A stretch of DNA of 64,000 bases, from NCBI GenBank assembly GCA_016748015.1, contig JAAOMT010000003.1, forward strand, positions 473,242 through 537,241, given 5' to 3'. Position numbers and translations under genes: made by a program. Below are positions 19,955-32,265 of the stretch, in pieces; within the stretch, counting starts at the first letter, position 1; the number at the start of each line of letters is the position of its first letter. The notes under the pieces were generated by a model, which worked only from the letters and a program-made list of their open reading frames with translations, was not told where the DNA came from and made no database searches. This DNA is from Geosiphon pyriformis (lineage: Eukaryota; Glomeromycota; Glomeromycetes; Archaeosporales; Geosiphonaceae).

Positions 19955-22900
19955 ATTTTTTTATTTATTAAATGCATTTAACAAGTGAAGTTCAACCACT
20001 ATCTAATACATAGAGCCATACTAAGAGGCTCAAACTAAATGTAGTTCACGTATTTGCTACATATGATTAGCCATTTGAGCCAGACAAGGCAACACTATAT
20101 ACTTATAATGACATACAGATTGCAATCTAACCTAAAAAAAAAAGACAAGCCCTATAACAGCCAAAACTAACAGCAAAGGAATCAGCAATATCAAGCATCC
20201 TGATCACACTATCTGACAATACCTGCATCACATGATGCACCAAACCTAACACCAACCTACCATCTCTGACCAAGCCAGATTTTTCTATGTCTACTCTATG
20301 CTTGGATTTTACCAGCCAAATCTTAGAACAATATAACTCAACAAAATACCTCACATAATCAACAACAATGTTCACAATCTCTTTTCTAGTATCAAAAACC
20401 CCAACAGTTTTCACACACTAATTCTCCATAATAAACCCCTTATATACAATTGAGTATAAACCAACATCTAAAGAACAAAGACCAAGGAACTGCAAAACAG
20501 CAAAAGAAAATAAAGCATCAGCCCCTACCAAAGAGACCCATGTAGCAGAAGTCTCAACCAAAATCTCTTCTCAAACACCAACATCTGAAGTGCACAAAAA
20601 GACATAATCAGACAGCTCCATCTTACTGCATAGCAAACATAGTACATTAGAATAACTTTTATTATACAATCTTTTTCTAACTATTACTGAAAGCTGTCAG
20701 TACACAGTTTTCATCAAATATGAGCATAAAGCAGAAAACTTTCGATTAGTAGACCCAGCAAGCATATGCAAGTCAGGGTGCCATACTCTTGAGATGGCTC
20801 TTCAGTCAACACTCCCACTCAATACATTCAGAATAACATCACAACCAGATTCAGTTTTCTAATGAGCATAACAAACAAATCTGTACAAATTACGAACAAA
20901 ATGTTGAGCATTGTTAGATACAACCATGTTTTCAGCCACTAAAAAACATTCCTGTACCCCCACTGACAAAGAAAACTGAGAGCATGTAGCATCACCAGCC
21001 GCAGCATTTGTTTTTTCATTACCATAAATCCCAGAATAACTTCTAATTTTTATCCATTTCACATTAATATTCTTCTCATAGATCAAATTAAAAATATAAC
21101 ATCTTTTTATCCAAGATGGAGCATGAAAATCGGGCACAACAGAAGACATTTCAGACACACAAGCATCAATAACAGCTTGACTGTCAGTATACAACACCAC
21201 TGTGCAAAAAAATGGGACACATTTCAGTGCCAAAGCAATAGCCTGTAATTCGGCCAAAGTAGAAGACAACAAACCCTAAATCTCAACCCCAAAACTAAAA
21301 TCCACAGTAAAAAAGTACACAGCCACATCACTGATGACATCAGCTGAGCCAAGATTTTTTACTAAACTATCTGTGAAAACGTTAAATAAACTAGACCAAA
21401 TCTTGTGCAAACTACTCTGCACAACAGAAAATTCCTGAAAATTCAAAATGTTTAAACCATAAAGCTGGCCAGATTTCACAATATCAGGTGACAGAATGCC
21501 ACTATCACTTAGAAACTGATATGTTTGTCTGAACTAGGAAGGAACAGATCTCTTTGGATTAAATCTTTTCTACCACTGAAAAGTTTTCTAGTCCATCACA
21601 CACCTCTTTTTATCCAGCAGCTTGTTACCAAATGCAACACCAAAATGCTTCAAAAAATGCACAGAACTGAAGTAAAGAGTGTCTCCTAATACTAGTAACA
21701 TAGAAAAAACACCAGAACTATAAAAGACATTAGGCAGGTTATTTACCAAAGACAGCTTATTGTACAAAAAAACTTTCATCACACCAGCCAAAAAATTGTT
21801 CACAGGATTAACATGTAACCTGACAGAAAACTGCAAGGGATTCATAGGAGCCCAGCCTATAATCTGCAAATCCAAAAATCTATGATTGAACAAGTGCCCC
21901 AGAATGCCCAACACATTAGAAAAAGAGATCACAGCAGCCAATTTACTCTTAGACTGAATCTGTTCAAAGATTTTTAAACCATACAACAGAAAATAATACA
22001 AAGCCACATTGAAAAAGTCATGGGAGAGGCAGGTCTTAAGTTTGAGACCCTTCCTAATTATGGCATCTTACTTGCAACAAATATTTAATGAAACAAAACT
22101 GAATTGAATCTAATAGCTGATGATAGACTGCAAGACAGCTGACACCAAATATGAGAACTGCTTATTAGTAATAGCCTTCTTTAGCATAACATTAACAAAG
22201 AAACAAACATCAGAATGAGCTTTGGCAACACTCAGCTTGAACAGACCCTCAGTAGACCAAAAAATTCTTAGATAACAATGTGCTTTGTCCTTTTTGGCAA
22301 TCAAAATTAGTTGACCACAAATACTCAAAGAAGCAATCTTAACATCTTGATTAATGGAGATAGCAACCATTTTATTATTATTGATTGAAATGTTATTAAA
22401 ATCAAAGAATTCACTGAGAATGTTCAAAGCATACTAAGTCAAAGCCTAGCAGCTCTCTACCCAAATTGTGTCATCAACAAACATACTAGTCACAAAATGA
22501 GATGTTATCTCACTGCTATTTTCAATTTTTCTTGATCTTAAAACAAACTTTGTACTAATCCAGTACCCACACAATTGTTTATATCTCTTAATCTTACACA
22601 AAAGAGGATCATAAAATATTCTCCAGAGAAGAGATGAAAAAACTTCACCCTGATCCAATCCATTAAACACCCTATAGCCATTAGACAGACCAAAATCAGT
22701 CATAACTCTATTAATCCTATCCTCATGTATACTACCAAAAAATCTTATAAACTTGTTACACATTTTGATCTACAGCAAGCTAACCCTCAGATGATGCCAA
22801 CCAACAGAATTATAAGCTTTTCACATATCTTGTAAAACCAACCAAATTTCCCTGTTCTTTTCAAGAGCATCTTTAATAACAGATTCAACAGCAAATACTG

Positions 22901-23060
22901 GAGATTGTGTAGAAGTGCCCTTTAGCACTGAAAAGTTATTACCTTGAAGGACACCAAAATTTATCACAGACAAATAAAATACAATCAGATAGAATCTTAG
23001 AAAGAATTTTCTTAGAGATTTCAATCAATATAATAGAACAAGTGTTTGTAAAAACTCCAT
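19955..23060 (-). pseudogene. LINE 3' half: RT, RNase H, C-terminal region and 3' tail
   Basis: On the minus strand, RT motifs occur in order: LVLQDM...KAYNSVGW (23024-22790), GLDQGEVFSSLLWRIFYDPLL (22650s) and FVDDTIWVES (22470s). RNase H (21272-20859) has SSTLAELQAIALAL, LYTDSQAVIDAC and WIKIRSYSGIYGNE, with His changed to Tyr as at 5815. The C-terminal ORF 20414-20127 has VIRMLDIADSFAVSFG, homologous to 6640-6720. A 3' tail (20126-19955) resembles the other two LINE tails. Stops and frameshifts occur throughout. The 5' end is lost in AT-rich DNA. Confidence 0.85.
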
Positions 23061-25992
23061 CTTAGTCATAGGGTTTTGGAATCATTGATACCTATGCTCT
23101 CCTTCATAGAACAGACACACCATCCACATTCATATAATTAAATATAAAATAAAACCAATTGCAAATAAAAAGTAAACAATATTATTTAAACAAAAACAAT
23201 ATTATTAATAATATTTATATTTAAAAAGTTCTAATATTTTTTGTTTTTTATAAAAAACTTAATAAGTAAAATAATTAATAAAAATATTACCAATTATTTT
23301 TTGTTTTAATTGTAATTATAAAAAATACAAAAGTTTTCTTAATTATTAATAAAATATTAATATAAAAAATATTTTATAATTATATTAAAGCAAAAAATAA
23401 TAAAAAAGCAATTAATTAAAGTTAATTTTAATATAATTATTATTAATATAAAAAATTTCAAAATTTTCAACAATAATCAAGTTATTATTTTTTAATTATT
23501 TCATTTAAATAGTTTAAAAAAAAAACAAATGGTTTTTTTTAAAATTACTGTAATTAATTTTTTTAAAATATTTAAAAAAAAAAATTTTCTCAATGTTTTT
23601 TAGATTATTACTTTTAATTTAAAAATTGTTTTTTATAAAAATTAAAATTAAAATTTTTTTAATATTTTAAAAACAAAAAAAATTATATCTTTAAATATAA
23701 TCTTTAATAATTAATCTTTTAATTTACTTTAAAAAATAAAATAAAAACCAAACTATTTTTTTTTATTTGTTTTTTAAATATTTTATTTGAAAAACAATAA
23801 TAAGTTATTAGAAATTTTTTAAGTAAACAATTTTTATTTTAATATTTAATAAAAGTATTAAAATTAAGTTGGTTTATGTTAAAACTGTTTTTTAATCTTT
23901 AATTAATTTTATTAATATTAAAAACAATATTAAATTTTTTGTATAAAATTTATATTTCAAGTTTTTTTAAATATTATTTTTTTTAAAAATTTAAAATCTA
24001 ATATAGTATTTGTTTTTGTTTTTAATATTTTGATTTTATATAATATTTTTTTAACTGTTTTTTTAATAAAATCAAAAATTTTTCAAGTATTTTAGTAAAA
24101 TTTAAGTATAAAAGTAAAGTTGTTAGTTTGTAATATTATAATATTATATATTATAAGTTTTTTAAAATTACTTAAATTATATTTACTTATTAATTAATTC
24201 TAATAATAAAAAATAACATTAAATTTTTTTATTAATCAAAAAAACTATTGTATTTTTAATTTTTTTTAATACTATAATTTTTGAAATTAGTAAAGTAATT
24301 ATTTAAATTGGTAATTAAACTTGTTTTATTTTTTAATTTTGTAATATTATTATTATTATTTATTTACTATTATTATTTTTAAATTTAAAAAAATTTTTAA
24401 TAAAACAATTGTAAAAATTAGTATTTTATATAGTAAAACACTTAAATATTAATATTATTATAAATATTAAAACTTGAATTTTTTGGTTTTTGTTTATAAA
24501 GTTATATTTTTAAGTTTTTTGTTATATTTAAATTTTTTGTAAATTAATTATTTAATTTAATGTTTTATTTTAAAGCTGTTGTTTTTTTATTGCTATTTAG
24601 TTGTTGTTTTTGGTAAATTTGTCAATAAAAAATATAAAGCTAAATTAATTGATATAAAATTTAAGTTAAAATATTTGTTTAACATAATTAATTTTTTAAT
24701 TATAAAAATTAAGTATTTAATAAATTTAGTTGTTTTGTAATTATTAAAAAAAGTTTTAATATAAATATTAAAGTTTAATTTATATTTTAAAAAATCAGAT
24801 TAAATATATTTTTTATTTAATTATTAATTTGTTTAAGTATTTTAATTTAAAAATAAATACAAAAGTTTTATTAAATTTATGTTTTTTATAATTTTAATTT
24901 GATTATAATCAATTTTATTATATATAGAATTTATAAAATAATAAAATTAACTTTTATAAAAACATAATAAAAAATAAATATATATAATTATCAAAAATAA
25001 ATTTTTTTTTTGGTAAAATATAGAATAATCTAAAAATTATTTTGTATTGACCAAAAAAATTATTATTAATTTATTGTTAAAAACTTAAAAACTTTTTATA
25101 ATAATAATATTAAGCCAAATTTTTGTTTATTGTTTTTATTTTATATTATATTTAATATGTAAACTTTATATTATTGTAATAATATGACTTAAATTGTTTT
25201 TATTATTTAATATATATTAATTTTATATTTTTTTAAGTTAAATTATTATTTTTAAAATTTTTTAATAAAAATTTTAAATTGATTAATATTATTAAAAACT
25301 TTAATAGTATTTGTAATAATATATATTTTTTAATAAATAAAAAATTTTCATACTTAAAAAATAAAATTAATTTTTTAAATTTGATTTAATTAATACTATT
25401 ATTAAAAAGCATTTTTTTGCAAAAAATCATTAACAAATTTCAAATTGAAAAAATAAAAAAAATTTGAATATTCAAAAGAAATAATAAGCAAATTTTTGAA
25501 ATTGAAATTAATTTTTAATATTTTAATTAACATAAATATTTATAAATATACGTAAAAATTAATAATAATTATTTGATTAAATATTTATTATATATATTAA
25601 TATAAACAATTAACTTATTTCATTAGTTTATCAACCAAAACAAAAAATTGCGAAAATAATTATTAATAATTTTTATTAATAAAAACATTTTATGATAAAC
25701 TTATAAAAATAAAAAATGTATAATATAACATTTATCAAATAATTTTTTACATCATTCTTTGAGTTTAAAATTCTAAAAATTAGATGTAAAAGTTGTTTTC
25801 AATATACACAAACCAATTTATCCAAGGATTATATTATGAATCACAATTTCGATATCACATGTCAAACTGCTTGGAAAACTCGCATCGAGTTTGAAGTTCT
25901 TAGTCTTATCAATTAGTCCTCTTACCGACTATTGGAACTTAACAAGTCGTTTTTTTAAGTTTTGATTTCCAACAAGCTCATAGTAATTAAAC
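23061..25992. other. Extremely AT-rich block without genes
   Basis: From about 23120 to 25790 the sequence is almost only A and T, with long homopolymers, no codons of any recognisable protein and no repeat unit I can define. After 25790 composition returns to that of the spacers, and 25800-25990 is probably the 5' leader region of the Rab GDI gene. Confidence 0.8.
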
Positions 25993-27980
25993 ATGGTACA
26001 GAATCTAAAAAGTCGATTAAACCTAAAGGGGTTTTGACTGATACTATTCTTTTTACTTGGAAAAAAATGGGTTTTGCAGGATGAAGCATATGATGTTATT
26101 GTGCTTGGTACAGGTTTAACCGAGTGTATTCTCTCTGGACTGTTGTCAATAGAAGGAAAGAAGGTTCTTCACATGGATAGAAATGACTACTATGGAGGTG
26201 AATCTGCTAGTTTGAATTTGACACAGGTGACATTATCTCCAAACTTTTCTGGGATTTAAAATTATCAAATCAAAAAACCTCACTCTAAATTTACGCTTTT
26301 TTACCAAAGTTATATCGTAAATTCCGGCCTGGGGTAGAGCCTCTCGATAGTTTGGGTCGTGATCGAGATTTTAACATTGATCTTATCCCAAAATTCATGA
26401 TGGCTAACGGGGAATTGGTCAAGATTCTGACACATACCGACGTAACACGTTACGTTGATTTCAAGCAAATTTCTGGCTCGTTTGTATATCGTGATGGCAA
26501 GATCTCTAGAGTGCCGACTAGCGAAATAGAAGCCGTGCGCAGTCCATTAATGGGTTTATTTGAAAAACGGCGGGCAAAAAAGTTTTTCGAATATATACAA
26601 AATTGGCGTGAAAACGATCCAGCTACACATCAAGGTAAATAAATAAATCCGATTCATTTTTTTGTCTTTTGGCACGGTGTACAATTCTTTTAATAATTCA
26701 TTCGAATTAATGCAATTTAAAGGGATTGATATTGATACTGCAACAATGGCTGATGTTTTCAAAAAGTTCAGCCTTGAACCCGGGACCCAAGATTTTATTG
26801 GGCATGCTATGGCTTTGCATTTAGATGAAAGGTAGGTGTGTTACAAATATCATTTCGCAAAGAGCTCTACTTGGTGTGAAAAACGTTTCGATAACAAATC
26901 AATACTACTCAGCTATCTTGGCCGTCCTGCTCGCGAAAGCTACGAACGAATCATATTATATATAAGCTCCGTAGCACGTTATGGAAAGAGTCCGTATATT
27001 TACCCGTTATATGGATTGGGAGAATTGCCTCAAGGTTTCGCGCGGTATGATTGATCGATAATGTTAGACGTTTTTTTTATATACAAGCAGCATTTATCAC
27101 AATACTCTTATTCATCGCAAAACAGTTTATCTGCCCTTTTCGGTGGTACGTACATGTTAGATAAAAAAGTTGACGAAATTGTCTACGATTCCAACGGCCG
27201 TGTTACCGGTGTACGTTCGGGCAAGGAGGTAATATACTATCCGCTCTGATTTCTATTTCGGTTACAAACGTTATAAATTAGGCTGTCTTTTACATTGTCT
27301 GATTTCTGAATATGTAGACAGCGGAGACCAAGCAAGTGATCGGCGACCCGTCCTATTTCCCGAGCAAAGTTCGCAAAATTGGAAAAGTTATTCGAGCTAT
27401 TTGTTTCCTTAAAAGCCCCATACCAAATACCGAAGACGCTGATTCAGTTCAGTTGATTATTCCTCAAAATCAACTTGGCAGAAAACATGGTAAATTTTAG
27501 TTTCTTCCTTTCAAATAACTATCCTTGTAACTTCCTACATGTAAATTCATCGTGAATTCTTTATTAGACTTATACATCGCGAGTGTTTCATCCGCCCATA
27601 ATGTGTGTTCCAAAGACATTGTTCTCGCAATTGTTTCTACAATCGTCGAAACTGACGATCCAGAAGCCGAAATCCAGCCAGGATTAAATTTATTGGGTCA
27701 TATTGTTGAAAAGTATGTTAAAAAATATTTTTTAAAATATTTATTTTCCTCAAGCTGACTTTCTTTTCTTTTTAGATTTGTGAGCATTAGTGATTTAGAG
27801 GAACCGATCGAGGATGGTAGAAATGACCAAATTTTCATATCTCGTTCTTATGATGCTACATCCCATTTCGGAACTGTATGTGATGATGTCAAAGATATCT
27901 ATCGACGGGTAGTTGGCGAGGAGTTGGTTCTTAAACAAAGACCGAAACAAGAGGATGAACAAAAGGAATTGGACTCATAA
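25993..27980 (+). CDS. GDI1: Rab GDP-dissociation inhibitor (GDI)
   Basis: Nine exons: 25993-25995, 26080-26226, 26310-26634, 26723-26831, 26913-27044, 27126-27228, 27318-27489, 27568-27712, 27776-27980. All introns are GT-AG and the joined frame gives 446 residues, the normal GDI length. The N-terminus has [19 protein letters not shown] and [16 protein letters not shown], the GDI/REP hallmark region; GELPQGFAR and [12 protein letters not shown] form the next conserved block. GDI extracts prenylated GDP-bound Rab proteins from membranes and recycles them in the cytosol. Exon 1 would be only the ATG, the part of the model most open to error. It stands 270 bp upstream of the eL28 gene on the same strand. 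Confidence 0.93.
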
Positions 27981-28250
27981 TTTATTTAGAGTCTTAAAAA
28001 TAGCTTCGGTTATTATTGTTTGTATTACTTATTGTTTGTAAAAATTATGAGCACCTTAAGATTTAAAAATATTGGCCATTTCTAACATCACATCTCAGCT
28101 AATAAAAGTGATTGAGGTATTGAATTTTGGACAATAAAAACTAATCCATGATTCTGAGATTCTACAGCACGTGACTGATTTCGACAATATATTTTCTTCG
28201 ATTTTTCAATTTTTTTACCTTCTTCACCTTTCTCCCAAACCAGCGAAAAA

Positions 28251-29189
28251 ATGTCTGATCTCACTTGGTAAGACATTAGATACTTATCGAACTTTCCTTT
28301 ATCTTTGATTATTTTTATTTATCGAGTATTGTTTGAGTTTCTTCAAAGGTAGTATCTTTTTTAACAACTTTTTTTAACATTAAACATCTTAAAGGCTTCT
28401 CATAAAGAACAATAATTCATTCTTGGTGAAACGGAACGGCGTGCAGTTTAGTGCTGAACGCGGTAACCTTACCAACCTAAATTCGCATAAATATTCGGGT
28501 CTTGCGAACAAGAAGGTACCTTGTGATAAAATGCATCCAAATTATCTTGAACATTTCATTTTATAAATTTGTTCCCGCTTTGATGGTGATCAAACGGTCT
28601 TTTTTAGGTGATTGGAGTGACTGAGGCACCTGATAAAAAGGGAATCATAATATCCAAAAAAAAAAATAGAGCGCCATTTGGGAAAATCGCTAGTTCTACC
28701 TATGAAACCACTCATACCAAAGGAATTCGTCGTGCAGCCAGAAGTTTCACGAACGAGTACACACGAGCCGGTTATCGCCCGGATTTACGCAAGGTACATT
28801 TTTAATTTCGTGAGGGATTGGGAAAATTCATTATTTTTAAAATGAGGGTTTCTGTAAATATTTTACGTGAAAATGCTGCAATTCGCTAGAACCTAGCAGA
28901 ACTCAGTTCGAATAATGAAAGCTGGGCGTAGAATCTGATTGCTAGAATAAAAATTTCATTACAATGGTTTGTTTGCATCTGAGCTGTTGGTATGAGGATG
29001 AATAGAACCATATGAAGTGAAATATTCGAACAAAAATATTATTATTCGTTTAGACACTGAATCTTTATTGATTTATAGGAAGCTCTTGCTCGTATTTCGG
29101 CAGTATATCAATCGCAGAAACCTGTCAAAGTTCATGCAAAGAAAAGCGGTCGCCGTCATGCAACCAAGGTTTCTACGAAAAGTAACTAA
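28251..29189 (+). CDS. RPL28: Ribosomal protein eL28 (L28e)
   Basis: Four exons: 28251-28267, 28395-28515, 28608-28793, 29079-29189, giving 144 residues, as expected for eL28. It starts [19 protein letters not shown], contains [20 protein letters not shown] and a basic C-terminus ([18 protein letters not shown]). It is a component of the large cytoplasmic ribosomal subunit. The first intron splits the Trp codon six codons in. Intron 3 (285 nt) is much longer than the others. The yeast gene named RPL28 is a different protein (uL15). Confidence 0.92.
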
Positions 29190-29433
29190 GAGGGGCTAGC
29201 TGGCCAGTCATTTATCGAGTGATGGAAGCATAATAATATGAGGATTTTATATTAATTCCTTTCGGTAATCAATGTGACAACCTTCTGTGGTCAAAAGTAT
29301 ATCATGAATGGTGTTGAATAAGATTTGCTACTGATTACCGTAGTTACTTGAAGTCTTTCTATCATAGGTTCTAAAACTTAATCGTGCAAACTCCGGAATT
29401 GATATGATATTATATCGCAGATTTTGGGGTTCA

Positions 29434-30292
29434 TCAGTCCAACAAATAAATGCGTGATGCGATATCACCTACAATCCAATCCATCCCCACAAGCAAATTT
29501 TCGCTCGTCACGGCACTACACGCTTGAATTGCCCAATGATGTGTAACAATCGCATCGAGCTCCAGGCCCTGAAGAAATTATATATTAGCTTCTGCATAAT
29601 AAAGAGTAAGGGCCTAATTGCAAAATACCTGTCTAATTTCTTGGTCGGTCAGAGCTCCTGGCAAGTCTTGTTTGTTGGCAAATATCAATAACGAAGCCCC
29701 AGCCAATCTCTATAGTAACAGTTTTCATTAAGTCAATTAAATGTGAAATTTTCAATCTTGAAGTTTTGCAAATTTTTCACCTCCTCTTGCAATAACGCAT
29801 GCAACTCTTTCTTACAATCATCCAATCGCATACGATCCGCGCTATCCACTACCCACACCACACCATCTGTTTGCTCGAAATAATTGCGCCAATAGGATCT
29901 TATAGATTTTTGACCGCCAACATCGAACACGTGTAATTTAAATCTTGTATAAAAAGCCCAGATAAACTGATTAGGTGTGATAATAAATCCTATTGGCTAA
30001 TATAAACTGTTGGATACCCATTATGCTCGAGCGTCTCGATATTGAATCCGAGGGTGGGTGATAGAGTGTCAATTGGTTCGCCATTTAGACGTTTCAAGAT
30101 AGTTGTCTTACCAGCGTTGTCGAGACCACTGTTCCGAATAAAAATAATGATTATTCAAAAAGAAAGAATGAAAGAGGATGGTTGTATCTAATAGTTCGAT
30201 TAACTTGATCATTGAGCGCTGACTCACAGAACGAGTAATCGTATTTCTTTTTCATGTTGTCGGATTTTCCGAAGGATGGAAAGGAGACCCAT
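29434..30292 (-). CDS. ARL2: ARL2-type small GTPase
   Basis: Five exons on the minus strand: 30292-30228, 30128-30018, 29943-29781, 29709-29629, 29568-29434; 184 residues, exactly the usual ARL2 length. It starts [19 protein letters not shown]. Motifs: P-loop GLDNAGKTT, switch 1 [37 protein letters not shown], and SAV near the C-terminus. ARL2 (Cin4 in yeast) acts with tubulin cofactors in tubulin folding and microtubule function. SYWRNYFE after DVGGQKS separates ARL2 from ARF. It converges with eL28 (245 bp) and diverges from the next gene (230 bp). Confidence 0.94.
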
Positions 30293-30521
30293 TTTTATCA
30301 CAACCTGGCTTGTTTCGTTATTAAAATTATTATAGATACAAGAGGACTAAGGAAAGATTTCAGAATTCAGAATTCAGAATAAACAATTACAGTTTCCAAA
30401 CTGATTTGGTGACACAATTTCATGCAACATCTACATATGGCTGACTCATCTGTTGGAAAGTTTCTTCAACTTCTTACACAACCAAATATTTCACTGCAAT
30501 CCCCAACCTACTCACAACAAT

Positions 30522-31228
30522 ATGGTGCTTAATTTCTCTCTTTTGGGTCATGGTCTGTTTTGCAAACCAAGAATTCTGTACTGTCATAGTCTCATGCTTG
30601 AATACTTGTTAATTTACAGGGTGGAACGAAAAAATATCCCTTCCCTAAACAAGTATGGTACGTTTTCACAAATCAACCTTGAACAATTTCGTTTTTACTC
30701 GCATTTCCTTTGGTAGACTAATTTAATGTGTCTTTAAAACCATTTATAGGACTCCCAGTAAGTTTCTCTTTTCACTTAAAGAGCTCCATACACAAACTAC
30801 CTTTAACCATCTAATATTGTCTTTTTGGATCCTTTCTTTATAGTGGGTGGTTGGTGGACTCAACCAGCCAATTGGAAGAAAAATACCTTCATAGCTGGCA
30901 TTGGAGCAGTTTTGATCAACTCATTGGCTTTCTATATTGGGTCACAAATTGAGGTAAGGCGGTTGATCTTTCAACGCTTCTCTCAACATTTCCCGAAATT
31001 CTCCCATTTTTAGGAGCGTGATACACCACCTGACCGATGGATTCCTTCGATGCTGGTTTGTAATTTCATCATTTCCATCTTCAGAGTTATTGCATCGAAG
31101 TAATTTTTTGTCATAAAAATTCCCCAATGATCTCTTTAATGAAATCTTCAAAATAGTGGGCAAAAGAATTCAAGACTGGTAAATACAAAGATCTAAAATT
31201 TGACGATGACATGGAGGACAAGAAATGA
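30522..31228 (+). CDS. Small mitochondrial inner-membrane protein, probable complex I accessory subunit
   Basis: Six exons: 30522-30524 (or 30550-30552), 30620-30657, 30750-30757, 30844-30953, 31014-31055, 31157-31228; 90 residues. The joined start is MGGTKKYPFPKQVWTPMGGW, followed by WTQPANWKKNTFIAGIG, a transmembrane helix (about residues 32-52), then a soluble tail with DTPPDRWIPSMLWAKEFK. I recall fungal proteins with a YP-PK-VW-P-GGW...NW..NT start annotated as NADH-ubiquinone oxidoreductase subunits; that assignment is from memory. The 8-nt third exon is needed to keep frame and to supply the conserved VW-x-P-x-GGW. Two equivalent ATG exons exist, each ATG followed by GT. Confidence 0.72.
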
Positions 31229-32232
31229 TTTCAGTTTTCTTGGTCAGTCACGTTGAAAATTTTAAGGCAAGAGACGTAATTGTGACGTTGGGGCATTAAG
31301 AAAACTAACTTGAAAGCTTTCAAACCAAGTTATGAAGGTAAAACTCTCGGGCCATTTTCAATAGCTATTATTCTGGATCCTTAAATTTAAAGTTATTTGG
31401 TCTTGCTTATTGTTCTGCAATATTCCAACATGTCTTTTAGATAGGATAATTATATATAGTGAGAGAATCAAGTAATCATTGGGGACAGAAGAGGAATTGG
31501 TTTTGAAAGTCGAATTGTCAACGGTATGACTTAATAAAAGCTAAATTATAGCGCGTATAATGATTATTTATTTTCGTGGTTTCTTTGGATCCTATTGAAG
31601 TATAAAGTATACTAAAAATTAGTTGCTATACAATCCGTTATTATCACCTTTCACCGTTTCATGCTGAGGTCAATATCTCATCCAGTCTGCTTTTGATGCA
31701 GCCTATATACAAGGGGATGTTGATGTGAAGAATGCCAGGAACTACTACCCAAGTGGCTGTTGCTTATATTACGTTAGAAACCAAGGTGAAGACGTAAACT
31801 TGCGCGCAGATTTGATATTAAAAAATACATTTATCCATAATATAACTCTGCAAGAAACATCCAGTACGCACCCAAATTTATTAGGGCTTGAAAAACCTGT
31901 TTTTTGCGGAAATTTCTATATTAAGGGAACATTTGATATACTGGTTGCGTGATGTTGATTAACTTGTATTTTTTTCTTGGGTTGTCTTACTTTACATCGT
32001 CGCTGTCGTTTTTGATGCTGTTGATATCTTTGTTACTGCATTGCTACGACTTAAGAAGCGGAAAAATGATAGTAGCTTTTGTGTAGTTATTTGGTTTGAT
32101 AGTAAATAAATAGTGTATTAATACAATTTTAAACATCCCCAAATAAAGTATGATGATAAAATGTTAGAGGTAGTCTTTTCGAGACAAGGAAAAGTGACGG
32201 ATAGATTGTAGCCACCAATAATAGGTAATACT
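31229..32232. other. Intergenic stretch with one weak ORF
   Basis: No convincing gene. 31725-31952 (+) is open for 75 codons (MKNARNYYPSGCCLYYVRNQ) and follows a possible splice acceptor, but I recognise nothing in it and find no partner exon. Confidence 0.5.
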
Positions 32233-32234
32233 AA

Positions 32235-32265
32235 GCATTGCTATTTAATGCTTATCAAGCAATGC
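32235..32265 (-). other. Inverted repeat overlapping the end of the Fanzor/TnpB relic
   Basis: GCATTGCT at 32235-32242 pairs perfectly with AGCAATGC at 32258-32265, with a 15-nt loop. An alternative 7-bp hairpin uses AAGCATT (32233-32239) and AATGCTT (32247-32253). The stop codon of the relic lies inside. Guide RNA scaffolds of TnpB/Fanzor loci lie at this place, but an RNA here is only inferred. Confidence 0.4.

Noticed and set aside
31725-31952. 75-codon frame as a separate gene
   Set aside because: No family recognised, no partner exons and no promoter signal; kept only as a note in the intergenic entry.
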